DNA of 24,527 nucleotides, from NCBI GenBank assembly GCA_023229605.1, contig JALNYY010000055.1:1-24527 (forward strand). Reading direction: 5' to 3'. Positions 15,352 through 24,205 of the stretch are shown in pieces. Under the pieces are notes generated by a model. That model did not search any database. It saw nothing but the letters and a program-made list of their open reading frames with translations, and was not told the origin of the DNA. The translations under genes were made by a program, and so were the position numbers. The first letter of the stretch is position 1. Every line of letters begins with the position of its first letter. This stretch comes from Methylobacter sp. Its GTDB lineage: Bacteria; Pseudomonadota; Gammaproteobacteria; Methylococcales; Methylomonadaceae.

Positions 15352-15468
15352 ATGTCAAACGATAATAAAAGCAAGCCCCCCATCATTGGTGCAGTTAGGA
15401 CGCTTTCAATCTCCAGCCGGGCAGGTTGGGCAACTACTTTTCGTCGCCCAACATTTCGACTGCATTAA
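15352..15468 (+). CDS. Doubtful 38-residue ORF with a perfect ribosome binding site
   Basis: AGGAG stands 5 bases before ATG 15352, and the frame (MSNDNKSKPPIIGAVRTLSI, then SSRAGWATTF and RRPTFRLH) is open to TAA 15466-15468. Its second half runs over an inverted repeat, GTTGGGC (15425-15431) and GCCCAAC (15446-15452). The natural gene may thus have been cut short by a dispersed repeat, or the ORF may be chance. No family was recognised. Confidence 0.3.
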   Translation: MSNDNKSKPPIIGAVRTLSISSRAGWATTFRRPTFRLH

Positions 15469-15478
15469 CTGCATTAAC
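15461..15478. repeat. Tandem 9-bp direct repeat
   Basis: TGCATTAAC occurs twice in a row directly after the inverted repeat at 15425-15452 and just before the dxs stop. It could be slippage or the footprint of an inserted element. Confidence 0.5.
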
Positions 15479-15490
15479 AGTGCGGCGCGC

Positions 15491-17353
15491 TTAAGCACAA
15501 AATTTCTTAGCTTTATCAACAATTCCCTGTATATCCAGGCCGCACAGCGCCAGCAATTCCTCTCTTGTGCCTTGCTCGACAAAACTGTCCGGCAGGCCGA
15601 TATTCAATACCGGCATCAGGATTTGCTGCGCTTGGAGGAAATCGTTGACGGCGCTGCCTGCGCCGCCGGCGAGTACGTTTTCTTCCACGGTGATCAACAC
15701 ATCGTGGCTCTTGGCCAATTCAAGAACCAGTTCGGTATCGATAGGTTTGACAAAACGCATGTTGACCACGGTCGCGCCCAGCTGTTTGCCTGCTTCCATG
15801 GCCGGGGTCACCATGCTGCCCCAAGCCAGGAAGGCAATGCGGCTGCCTTGATGGCGAATTTCGGCCTTACCGATCGGCAATGCGGTCATGGTTTTGTTGA
15901 CAGCAACGCCGGGGCCTTTGCCGCGCGGATAACGCACAGACGCTGGGCCTTCATGCATAAAGCCGGTATAGAGCATTTGCCGGCATTCGTTTTCATCGGC
16001 AGGCGCCATGACCAGCATGTTGGGGATGCAGCGCATATAGCTGTAATCGAAGCTACCGGCATGGGTCGGGCCGTCGGGGCCGACCAAGCCGGCGCGATCC
16101 AGCGCGAACAACACATCCAGGTTCTGGATGGCGACATCATGAATCATCTGGTCGTAAGCGCGTTGCAAGAACGTGGAATAAATCGCGACCACCGGTTTGG
16201 CGCCTTGGCAAGCCTGTCCCGCGGCCAGCGTTACCGCATGCTGTTCGGCAATGGCGACATCGAAATAACGTTTTGGGTAACGCTCCGAAAACTTGACCAG
16301 TCCTGAGCCTTCGCGCATGGCGGGAGTAATGCCCAATAAACGCTCGTCTTTTGCCGCCATATCGCAAAGCCATTCGCCAAACACTTCGGTGTAAGTCGGG
16401 TGCGGGGAAGGGGCTGATTTGGGCAGGCAATCTTTGCTGGGATCGAAAGCCGGTACGCCGTGATAGGCCAACGGATCTTTCTCTGCCGGCGGATAACCCT
16501 TGCCTTTTTGAGTGACGATATGTAAAAAGCGCGGTCCGGTAATATGCTTCAGGTTTTCCAGAGTCGATACCAGCATGTCTATGTCATGCCCGTCTATCGG
16601 GCCGATATAATTAAAGCCCAGCTCCTCAAACAAGGTGCCCGGCACTACCATACCCTTCATGTGTTCTTCGGTGCGTCGCGCCAGCTCCCAGACGCTGGGC
16701 ATGCTGCTCAAGGCTTTTTTACTGCCTTCGCGCATTGACGAATAAAATTTGCTCGACAGAATCTTGGTCAGGTAATTATTCATCGCGCCGACCGGCGGCG
16801 AGATCGACATGTCGTTATCGTTCAAGATCACCAGCAGATTGGCGTCCAGAGCGCCCGCATGATTCATTGCCTCGAACGCCATGCCGCCGGTGATGCTGCC
16901 GTCGCCGATAATCGCAACCATTTTCTTGTCTTCGCCTTTTAACTCCGAGGCAATCGCCATGCCTAAGGCCGCGCTGATCGAGGTGCTGGAATGGCCGACG
17001 CCGAAAGCATCGTACTCGCTCTCCGCCCGGTTAGGAAACGCCGATACGCCGTCTTTGGTGCGGATGGTGGTCATCCGGTCTTTACGTCCGGTCAGAATCT
17101 TGTGCGGATAAGCCTGATGGCCGACATCCCAAACCAGCTGGTCGGATGGCGTGTCGAACACGTAATGCAGGGCTATCGTTAACTCAACCGTACCTAAACC
17201 TGCGGAAAAGTGGCCGCCGGAAATGCTGACGGTATGGGTTAGAAAATCGCGTAGTTCTTTTGCCAAAGGTTTAAGCTGGCTTTTCGACAGTTTGCGTACA
17301 TCGGCCGGGGTGTTGATATCTTTGAGCAGTGGGTAGTTATGTATTGTATTCAT
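15491..17353 (-). CDS. dxs: 1-deoxy-D-xylulose-5-phosphate synthase
   Basis: Dxs condenses pyruvate and glyceraldehyde 3-phosphate with thiamine diphosphate, the first step of the MEP isoprenoid pathway that feeds hopanoids, quinones and carotenoids. The length of 620 residues equals E. coli Dxs. His48 (SGGHFSAGLG) and His79 (VGHQAYPHK) are substrate/cofactor histidines. GDGSITGG (150-157) with Asn180 in LNDNDMSI binds ThDP and Mg. Glu370 in AIAEQHAVTLAAG is the catalytic Glu at the same number as in E. coli. The ATG comes 1 bp after the copD stop and has no good Shine-Dalgarno site, so translation is probably coupled to copD. It lies at the 3' end of the hopanoid-copper cluster. Confidence 0.97.
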   Translation of the reverse strand: MNTIHNYPLLKDINTPADVRKLSKSQLKPLAKELRDFLTHTVSISGGHFSAGLGTVELTIALHYVFDTPSDQLVWDVGHQAYPHKILTGRKDRMTTIRTKDGVSAFPNRAESEYDAFGVGHSSTSISAALGMAIASELKGEDKKMVAIIGDGSITGGMAFEAMNHAGALDANLLVILNDNDMSISPPVGAMNNYLTKILSSKFYSSMREGSKKALSSMPSVWELARRTEEHMKGMVVPGTLFEELGFNYIGPIDGHDIDMLVSTLENLKHITGPRFLHIVTQKGKGYPPAEKDPLAYHGVPAFDPSKDCLPKSAPSPHPTYTEVFGEWLCDMAAKDERLLGITPAMREGSGLVKFSERYPKRYFDVAIAEQHAVTLAAGQACQGAKPVVAIYSTFLQRAYDQMIHDVAIQNLDVLFALDRAGLVGPDGPTHAGSFDYSYMRCIPNMLVMAPADENECRQMLYTGFMHEGPASVRYPRGKGPGVAVNKTMTALPIGKAEIRHQGSRIAFLAWGSMVTPAMEAGKQLGATVVNMRFVKPIDTELVLELAKSHDVLITVEENVLAGGAGSAVNDFLQAQQILMPVLNIGLPDSFVEQGTREELLALCGLDIQGIVDKAKKFCA

Positions 17354-17354
17354 A

Positions 17355-18992
17355 TTAATAAAGAGGTTCGCGATAGAACATCAGGATGATGCCAATCTGA
17401 AACAGGGCGGCAACAGAAATAAAACCGGCGATATCCTTGCCCGGTTTGTCCAGTTTTAATTCCAGCCAGCGACCGCATGCCAGAATGAGAGAGAAAATCC
17501 CCATTGTAGTGTGGCCGACTTGGATAAGGAAAGCACTTTTGGCTTGAAAGCCTACATGTGAATGGGTCAGCAGCATTAAACCGCCAAAAGCCGCCAGCAA
17601 CGGAAAAACAAAAGGCAGTTTGCTGTCCGGATTTTTGGATACTCTGGCGCTCAGCTCCATAATGCCGAGTACGAACACCAGTAAAGTCGCAATTCTGTGC
17701 TGCAACACTTCACCGTTATTAAAGGTACTGTCCCAGAAACCTATCGGACCCAAGGGCCAGGTTTCTGCATCGCTACGGAAAAACAGGAAGATTCCCAGGG
17801 CGACAAAACCTAACGGCCAGTATTTGAATTGTTCAAATCCAGGTTTCTTTACATAAGACAGCATCGCAAAAAAGCTCATCACCGTCAGGAAAATGCCGGA
17901 GATGTTATGGTTGTAGTTCGACCATTCGGTTGCCGCGAGGGAAGGCACTTGACCGACAATGGCGACACGTCCGGCTTCACCAGCAATCAAATCCCTATGT
18001 GTTGGCGAGTTTGTTCTGGGGATTTGCGGGCTAAAGGTGTTCAGGACTTCCTGCCAGCTTGCCGTCAGGTTTGGAATGTCAATAGCCGGCGGCTGGGAAG
18101 CCAAGCTGGCGGCGGTAAATAACAAGGTGACCAGAACAAAGGTTTCCGCTTCAATGTAATAAGGGACGCGGTTATTTAACGCGTAATTGTCGCCGGAAAA
18201 CCCGAATGCCGAAACGGCGGATTTATTTAACCAGGCGAAGCCCAGAGCGATAATCATTAAAGTGATCTTGACCATCAATAAATTGCCGTAGCCGGTGCCG
18301 ATCAGGCCGTTCCAGGTGTCGATGTACTGCAATGCAATAGGCAAGCCTGAAATCAGAATCATCGCAACCGAGACGATGCCGAAACTGGAGAAACGCTTGA
18401 GCAATAAAGGCCATAATTTAACTGGAATCTGTTTGCTGCTGCGCAGCAGCCAAAGGTTGACCAGTTGAAAAATACCGCCGATCCAGGCTGCTGCGGCCAT
18501 TTGATGGATGACGGTCAGCGTCATCAATACAAATTGATTTTCAAAGCGTCCCGCACCATGCACCAGCCAAGCGCCTGAAATAATCATCGGCAAGGCTACG
18601 AGGGCAGCGGTTATCCAGTGCTGTTTGGAAAAAGGGTTTTTGCGAAGATAGCGATAGCAGTAACCGGCCAAAAATAAAGTCAGTATTGTGCGTACTATGC
18701 CGCCTATGAATTGCGTGGTTTCGGCGAATTCGGGAAACGGCCAGCGGTCAAGCACGGCAGTCATTAACCATATTTTAAGGATTATTTTGAACAGTTGGGC
18801 TGCAGCCAGCCAAAATCCGCCTTTATAAAGGAGAGTGATGGTTTTTTGCAGCAATACCGCCGAGTATCCGTCTTGATATTGCCACGGGCGTAAAACAAAA
18901 AGTCCCCAGAACAGGCTGCCGATTGCCATTGAATAACAAATCAGGTCAAACCCGCCAATAAGAGAATCGAGAAAATCAGCTATGCCAGCCAT
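17355..18992 (-). CDS. copD: CopD-family copper transport membrane protein
   Basis: The protein has 545 residues with a dozen or more hydrophobic helices. The central block VIHQMAAAAWIGGIFQLVNL, followed by SSFGIVSVAMILISGLPIAL and LMVKITLMIIALGFAWLNK, is the CopD domain core with its conserved His and Trp. The C-terminal third (LQHRIATLLVFVLGIMELSA; LLTHSHVGFQ; QVGHTTMGIFS) adds more membrane His residues, a usual extension of long CopD proteins. CopD works with periplasmic CopC in copper uptake or resistance. It starts 8 bp after copC with an AGGA site and ends 1 bp before dxs. Confidence 0.85.
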   Translation of the reverse strand: MAGIADFLDSLIGGFDLICYSMAIGSLFWGLFVLRPWQYQDGYSAVLLQKTITLLYKGGFWLAAAQLFKIILKIWLMTAVLDRWPFPEFAETTQFIGGIVRTILTLFLAGYCYRYLRKNPFSKQHWITAALVALPMIISGAWLVHGAGRFENQFVLMTLTVIHQMAAAAWIGGIFQLVNLWLLRSSKQIPVKLWPLLLKRFSSFGIVSVAMILISGLPIALQYIDTWNGLIGTGYGNLLMVKITLMIIALGFAWLNKSAVSAFGFSGDNYALNNRVPYYIEAETFVLVTLLFTAASLASQPPAIDIPNLTASWQEVLNTFSPQIPRTNSPTHRDLIAGEAGRVAIVGQVPSLAATEWSNYNHNISGIFLTVMSFFAMLSYVKKPGFEQFKYWPLGFVALGIFLFFRSDAETWPLGPIGFWDSTFNNGEVLQHRIATLLVFVLGIMELSARVSKNPDSKLPFVFPLLAAFGGLMLLTHSHVGFQAKSAFLIQVGHTTMGIFSLILACGRWLELKLDKPGKDIAGFISVAALFQIGIILMFYREPLY

Positions 18993-19000
18993 TGCGAGTC

Positions 19001-19357
19001 CTAGTTGGAAACGGAAAAATGAATGACGTCTTCTGTTAAATGGCCATCGGCAGCGAAGACTTTAAATCTGAGGGCATAATCGCCGATTTCCAACGGTGGG
19101 ATATGGATAATGATCTGGCCTTGTTTGTTGCCATTGGCGGTTTGTAACAATTCATGTTTATCGCCTTTACTGACCAGGAAAACCTGCGATAAGCCCAATT
19201 CTATTTGAGAATTAAACGACAGCTCGACTTTTGCCGGGTTGTTGGCGTGAATCGGTGCGATTTTTAGCGAATAATCGGTTATCACCGCATGAGCGTCAGC
19301 CCAATGTGGCAGGCACAAGGCTAAAAATAATAAAGTTAATTGAAATGATTTTTTCAT
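19001..19357 (-). CDS. copC: CopC/YobA-type periplasmic copper-binding protein
   Basis: I chose ATG 19355-19357 (118 residues) because GGAG lies 6 bases upstream; a GTG directly before it is the alternative. A signal peptide (LTLLFLALCLPHWADA) is followed by a mature protein of 96 residues beginning with His. Mature His1 and Asp82-Gly-His84 (AADGHL) match the Cu(II) ligands of CopC proteins (His1, Asp83, His85 in the Pseudomonas fluorescens type). The mature part has no methionine, so the Cu(I) site of plasmid-type CopC is absent. The protein would bind Cu(II) in the periplasm and hand it to CopD. The gap to upstream hpnO is 90 bp, so a local promoter is possible. Confidence 0.88.
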   Translation of the reverse strand: MKKSFQLTLLFLALCLPHWADAHAVITDYSLKIAPIHANNPAKVELSFNSQIELGLSQVFLVSKGDKHELLQTANGNKQGQIIIHIPPLEIGDYALRFKVFAADGHLTEDVIHFSVSN

Positions 19358-19447
19358 CACTTTCTCCGTTTAATTATTTCGTTCCTATACCGCGTAGAAA
19401 CGAGATTTTTATACCAGTGTTTATCAACTAAATCCGCGGTCTATTTT

Positions 19448-20833
19448 CTATTTTTTGCCCTTCAACGCATGACTGGCCAGATTTTTGCTTAAATCCCAGA
19501 TGGAGCCGGGAATTTGATGGGTATCGGCTATGGCTTTATCAAAAGAATTGACTATGGTGTCGCGGTCTTTTTGCGTTAAGTTCAAGGGCGGCAACAGTTT
19601 GACCACGTTCATGCCGTGGCCTGCCACCTGCGTCAAGATATGGTGTTCCTTGAATAAAGGAATAGTGATCATTTGACAGAACAAACCTTTATTGGCCGCT
19701 TCCAGCATCGCCCAAGCCGCTTTGAGTTTAAGGCTTTTAGGCGATTGGAATTCAATCGCAATCATCATACCTTTACCCCGCGCTTCTTTCAGGAATTCAT
19801 ATTTTCCGGTCATCGCGTTCAGGCTGTCGATAATATCGGTGCCGACTTTCATGCTGTTCTCCACCAGTTTTTCGTCTTCCATAACGTACAGCGTGGCAAG
19901 GCCCGCAGCCATCGCCATATTGTTTTTTGAGAAGGTGGAGCCATGCACGACAGCCCGATCCATACGGTTGTAAACGGTATCCATGATTTTCTGTGTTATG
20001 GCGACCCCGCCGACCGGGACAAAACCGCCCGATAGGGCTTTGGCCATACAAATCATATCCGGTTTGACGTTCCAGTGGTCGATCGCCCAGAATTTACCGG
20101 TGCGTCCCAAGCCGGTCTGGACTTCATCGGCGACAAACAGAGTGCCGTATTTTTTGCATAAGCGTTCGACTTCGGGCAGATAGTTATCATCCGGGACATT
20201 AACGCCTTTACCTTGAATAGGTTCGACGACGAACGCGGCGACATCTTTGTTGCTTAATGCTTTTTCCAGCGCTTCAAGGTCGTTGAAAGGAACGGCGCTG
20301 CAACCGGGCAATAATGGGCCGAAACCCTCGCGGAAAATGTCTTCGCCGTTTAATGACAGCGAACCCATGGTCAGTCCATGATAGCCGTGCTCGCAAAAGA
20401 CAATTTTTTCACGCTTGGTGGTATAGCGGGCAAATTTGATCGCCGCTTCCACGGATTCGGTTCCGGAATTGCAAAAGAACATTTTGTTCAGGTTGTCCGG
20501 TGTGGTTTTCAGGATTTCTTGCGCGAGCAAGCCGCTGAGTAAAGACACATCCATTTGCACCAGATTGGGCAGTTCCAGGGTTAGCGTCTCTTTTAACGCG
20601 CTGATGACGGTAGGGTGATTGCGGCCGATCGCAAATACGCCGAAACCGCTGAGCAAGTCCAGGTATTCGGTGCCTTCCTGGTCATAGAGGTATTGTCCGA
20701 CAGCTCTTTTGTAATGGCGGTCATAGCCTATGGTCTTTAACACTCTGACCATTTGATTGTTTAAATGCTGTTCGTGCAGATCAAATTTATCAGTACTGTG
20801 TTGAGAAAAAAGTTCGGCGATGCTGAATGACAT
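19448..20833 (-). CDS. hpnO: Hopanoid aminotransferase HpnO (class III, PLP)
   Basis: I chose ATG 20831-20833 (461 residues) with GAGGT 5 bases upstream; a TTG four codons earlier lies on that ribosome site. This is a class III PLP aminotransferase: FCNSGTESVEAAIKFAR binds the cofactor phosphate, FVADEVQTGLGRTGKFWA holds the Asp that pairs with the pyridine N, and MAKALSGGFVPVGG holds Lys265, the Schiff-base lysine. Its place directly after hpnN identifies it as HpnO, which is needed for the amino group of aminobacteriohopanetriol in Rhodopseudomonas palustris. Methanotrophs typically make aminated hopanoids. Judged on sequence alone, an ornithine- or acetylornithine-type aminotransferase would be the alternative. 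Confidence 0.88.
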   Translation of the reverse strand: MSFSIAELFSQHSTDKFDLHEQHLNNQMVRVLKTIGYDRHYKRAVGQYLYDQEGTEYLDLLSGFGVFAIGRNHPTVISALKETLTLELPNLVQMDVSLLSGLLAQEILKTTPDNLNKMFFCNSGTESVEAAIKFARYTTKREKIVFCEHGYHGLTMGSLSLNGEDIFREGFGPLLPGCSAVPFNDLEALEKALSNKDVAAFVVEPIQGKGVNVPDDNYLPEVERLCKKYGTLFVADEVQTGLGRTGKFWAIDHWNVKPDMICMAKALSGGFVPVGGVAITQKIMDTVYNRMDRAVVHGSTFSKNNMAMAAGLATLYVMEDEKLVENSMKVGTDIIDSLNAMTGKYEFLKEARGKGMMIAIEFQSPKSLKLKAAWAMLEAANKGLFCQMITIPLFKEHHILTQVAGHGMNVVKLLPPLNLTQKDRDTIVNSFDKAIADTHQIPGSIWDLSKNLASHALKGKK

Positions 20834-20849
20834 TAGATACCTCAAAAAA

Positions 20850-23480
20850 TTAAATTCTTTTGCCGCTGAAAGCAGGCAGGACTATTAAAGAACACATCAC
20901 TGTGAAAGCAAGGCCTATGGCCAATACTAAACCCATGCTTGCCATACCCCGATGAGCGGTGAAGGCTAGGCTGGAAAAACTGCATAAGGTTGTTATGGAG
21001 CTGAAAATAATGCCTCGGGTGGTGCTGCTTTGCAGCAAATTTTCATCTTCGCCTGAGGAATGGTGCCTGTGCATGATCAGGATACTGCTGTCGATACCCA
21101 TGCCCAGCAATAAAGGCAGGGCGATGATATTGGCGAAGTTGAAAGGATTATCCAGTAATACGTTGGTTGCACTGGTCAGCAGAGCGGCAAGCAATAACGG
21201 CATAATAACCAGTAAGGTTTTTTTGACACTTCTGTACATTAACAATAATAACATCACAATGGCAATGAAAGCACCGCTAAACGCCTTAACAAATGCGTTG
21301 ACTACGATATCGCCTCCGGCCTGATTGAAAATCGGCAGGCCGGAAACCGTACTGTCAACGGTCTGCACCTGGGTAACAAATTCTTTTAAATTTTCCGGTT
21401 TATTTTGGTCTTTTTCGGGCGTGATCAGGATTTTATAAAGACCGGTAGCGCTGACCCAGTGCGATGTTATCTCCTGCGGCAGGTCGTCCAGACCAAACGG
21501 TATTGCGGTCAGGCTGGTTCGCAGACGTTCGATGGTAAACGGCAGCAGGCCCAGAATATTTTTTTCCAGTTGTACGTAATCGGCTGCCGGAGTTTGGGCA
21601 GCGTCCGCCTGCTTCATGAACGCTTCGACACGCTCCTGTAATTGCAGCAAGGTTTGTTGCGGCACATTAGGGGATTTTTCAGTAATGGCTTTTTTCAGCG
21701 CTTCATTGAATTTAATCAGTGCGCCCTGCTGATTGGCGGTATCGAGCGTGCTGTCGAAGTTTTTAAGCTGTCCGCCCAGCATAAGATTTAAATCCTCAAT
21801 AGTCGTCAGTTTTTCATCCTGGTCTTTGGCTACAAAACTTTCCAAGGTGATAGCTTCATGCACCGATGGCTGCTGCTCCAGCCGGGCGGTGGTTTTGTCG
21901 GCAGATTCAAGGTCGTTTGCCAGCGCCGTCAGCGCAAACGGGGATTCGGTTTTGGATTTTAAAAGTTCTTTTATGGTTGATACCGATTCGCTGTTAGGGT
22001 CTCTAAGATTGATAGGGTCGTAGTCAAAGGTGAAATCGGTCAATACGAAACAGGCGCCGATGCCCAGCAGTATGGAAATGACCTTGATGCCGGTCGAAAA
22101 GCGGAACGGAAACGTGATTATAAAGGCCGGGGTTAACGGTGAGCGTATCGGTTTTACATTATTGACCGGAAAAACGCAGAAAATGGCAGGCAATACAGTC
22201 AGCGAAATAATCAGGCCTATAAAGATGCCGCCGCCTGAAATAATGCCCAATTCGGATACGCCTGCATAATCGGTGGGTATGAATGCAAAAAAACCGATCG
22301 CAGTGGCCAGAGCGCATAAAAATAATGAAGAGCCGACATCGCGGATACTGATCAGGATGGCTTCGCTGTTTGACAGTCCATCCGCCTTGCCTTCGCGGTA
22401 ATGCAGGCAGATATGGATCGCGTAATCGACCCCCAGTCCGATATATAAACTGGCAAAGGTAATGGAAATGACGTTTAAATGCCCTACGGTGACGGCGGCG
22501 AATCCGGCGGTGAATATCAAGCCCATGACCAGGACGAGATAGGTTGTAACCAGTAATCTTACTGAGCGCAGACCTATCCATTGGACTGCGCAGACTAAAA
22601 TCAGCGACAACAATCCGGAGAATTCGGCGCCGTTAGTGACGCTCTCAAGTTCTTCGTGCTCCAGGGCGGTCTCGCCGGTTATGCGGATACTCAGCGACGG
22701 ATTTTCGGCCATGATGGCGCGGCTGATTTCTCGCGCTGCCGAGAGCGGGACGTCGGCGGGCAGCATTTCATTAAAATGCAGTTTAGGTCTGGCGATGACG
22801 ATGGTGCGGTTGAATTTTGTTTGAGCCCCCGCATCCTTGTAATCGTCGGTGTTTGGCTTGTTTTCGGACAGTATGTTTTGCCAGGACAAATAGTGCGATT
22901 GACCGAGCAACTGATTTTTTAGAATATCGTCAATGGCGAGCAGTATCGGGGTCAAGTCCATAGGCAAGGCATGGTCACGCCGATTAAGCGCCTGGCCGAT
23001 AATGCCGAACAGACCTTCAAGGTGATAATTCTGGGCGAGGTGACCTATAAAAGGTTGAGCGTCGGTGAGTTTTTTAGCCAGCTTATCCAGATCGGTTTGA
23101 TTAAGATAGAGCAGGGCCTGCTGCCTGAAAAAAGCATTGTCCGTGGGTATGTAGGCGGAATCGAAGCAATCATTTGCTCTGCCTAATTGTTCGATGAGCT
23201 TGGCGGCAGCCTGAGAGGTTTCTTCCGGCGTTTCGGCCTGAACCACAAAAATAATGGTGTTGGCATCCTCGGGGAATGCCTGATTCAAATGCGCCTGGTT
23301 TTTCTGAAAAGGCAAGTCGGGGGACAACATTTCAGCGGTGTTAGTGTTAATCTCCAGGCTCTTAAAAGTGTAGGCCAAGGTTGCGCCGCAAAGCAACAGC
23401 GACAGCAATAACAGAGTCCAGGGGCAGCGCATGATTTGTCGTTCGCACCAGCCAATAAGCGTGTTGAAAAAAGAGGACAT
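20850..23480 (-). CDS. hpnN: Hopanoid-associated RND (MMPL) transporter HpnN
   Basis: The 876-residue protein of the MMPL/RND type has two repeats. The first helix is about 18-38 (CPWTLLLLSLLLCGATLAYT), a large periplasmic domain follows, then a helix bundle containing ASLYIGLGVDYAIHICLHYR. The second periplasmic domain is followed by a bundle with PLLLGMGIDSSILIMHRHHS. HpnN moves hopanoids from the inner to the outer membrane. Length and the GLGVDYAIH motif fit HpnN, and the operon context (hpnG 5 bp upstream, hpnO 16 bp downstream) makes the assignment strong. Confidence 0.93.
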   Translation of the reverse strand: MSSFFNTLIGWCERQIMRCPWTLLLLSLLLCGATLAYTFKSLEINTNTAEMLSPDLPFQKNQAHLNQAFPEDANTIIFVVQAETPEETSQAAAKLIEQLGRANDCFDSAYIPTDNAFFRQQALLYLNQTDLDKLAKKLTDAQPFIGHLAQNYHLEGLFGIIGQALNRRDHALPMDLTPILLAIDDILKNQLLGQSHYLSWQNILSENKPNTDDYKDAGAQTKFNRTIVIARPKLHFNEMLPADVPLSAAREISRAIMAENPSLSIRITGETALEHEELESVTNGAEFSGLLSLILVCAVQWIGLRSVRLLVTTYLVLVMGLIFTAGFAAVTVGHLNVISITFASLYIGLGVDYAIHICLHYREGKADGLSNSEAILISIRDVGSSLFLCALATAIGFFAFIPTDYAGVSELGIISGGGIFIGLIISLTVLPAIFCVFPVNNVKPIRSPLTPAFIITFPFRFSTGIKVISILLGIGACFVLTDFTFDYDPINLRDPNSESVSTIKELLKSKTESPFALTALANDLESADKTTARLEQQPSVHEAITLESFVAKDQDEKLTTIEDLNLMLGGQLKNFDSTLDTANQQGALIKFNEALKKAITEKSPNVPQQTLLQLQERVEAFMKQADAAQTPAADYVQLEKNILGLLPFTIERLRTSLTAIPFGLDDLPQEITSHWVSATGLYKILITPEKDQNKPENLKEFVTQVQTVDSTVSGLPIFNQAGGDIVVNAFVKAFSGAFIAIVMLLLLMYRSVKKTLLVIMPLLLAALLTSATNVLLDNPFNFANIIALPLLLGMGIDSSILIMHRHHSSGEDENLLQSSTTRGIIFSSITTLCSFSSLAFTAHRGMASMGLVLAIGLAFTVMCSLIVLPAFSGKRI

Positions 23481-23485
23481 GCTGT

Positions 23486-24205
23486 TTATTGGTCTTGGCT
23501 GGGTAATGCCGTCAAATGGTTGAGCTGTTTGGCGATCAATTTTAACGTGTTTTTTGCGGCATTAAAATGCAGGCCCAGTTTTATAAGTTCCGGTAGTTCA
23601 GACGGATGTAGCACGATAAATAACAGCAATTTACTCAAAATTATCTCACCCTCATCATTAAGGGCGTGATTGACGGCTTTGGGTAAATCCATGTCAGCCG
23701 GGTCGGCAATGGCCCGGATAGCCAAAAAAGGCAGGTTGTTTTTCCGGGCGACTTTGGCTATGGCTGCGCTTTCCATGTCCAATGCGACTGCGCCGGTGTG
23801 GGCGTGCAGGTGTTTTTTGTCCGTGCCGGTTGCTACGATACCTTTACTCTCGACTAAACTGCCGGTATGGATTTGTAGATGGGCTGATAGCAAGTTTTGG
23901 GCGTGGCCGTGCCATTCAGGGTGAATGCTGATTTCAGTCAGTTCGGTATCTATCAGGGTATCTGTCAGGACCAAGTCGCCAGGTTTTAATGTTTCGCAGA
24001 GCGCGGCCGCGCAACCCCAACTGATCAGCTTAGTGGCGCCTTGCGCAATCAATGCCTCAGATGCCGCCCGCGCATTGTCAGCGCCTGCGCCGGAATAGGC
24101 GAGAACGATAGCGTCGGTAACAAAAACATAACACCCTTTATCAATTTTTTTTGAGGTCAGGGTGCTGAGTTCTTCCGGCAAAGCAATAACAATGCCGGTG
24201 ATCAA
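23486..24205 (-). CDS. hpnG: Hopanoid nucleoside phosphorylase HpnG
   Basis: The protein has 239 residues. HpnG removes adenine from adenosylhopane to give (phospho)ribosylhopane, the branch point to bacteriohopanetetrol and aminated hopanoids. The phosphorylase fold is visible in IVIALPEELSTL, SWGCAAALCETLKPGDLVLT, the core ALDMESAAIAKVARKNNLPF and IRAIADPADMDLP. The start is a TTG (24203-24205) that overlaps the TGA of the squalene-hopene cyclase gene (TTGA). No ATG lies near, and ITGIVIALPEEL is the expected family N-terminus. Translation probably depends on re-initiation after the cyclase. Confidence 0.9.
   Translation of the reverse strand: MITGIVIALPEELSTLTSKKIDKGCYVFVTDAIVLAYSGAGADNARAASEALIAQGATKLISWGCAAALCETLKPGDLVLTDTLIDTELTEISIHPEWHGHAQNLLSAHLQIHTGSLVESKGIVATGTDKKHLHAHTGAVALDMESAAIAKVARKNNLPFLAIRAIADPADMDLPKAVNHALNDEGEIILSKLLLFIVLHPSELPELIKLGLHFNAAKNTLKLIAKQLNHLTALPSQDQ

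Noticed and set aside
15386..16306. 306-codon plus-strand frame opposite dxs
   Set aside because: It is the antisense of a highly conserved dxs with every catalytic residue in place, and it lacks a ribosome site or recognisable domain.
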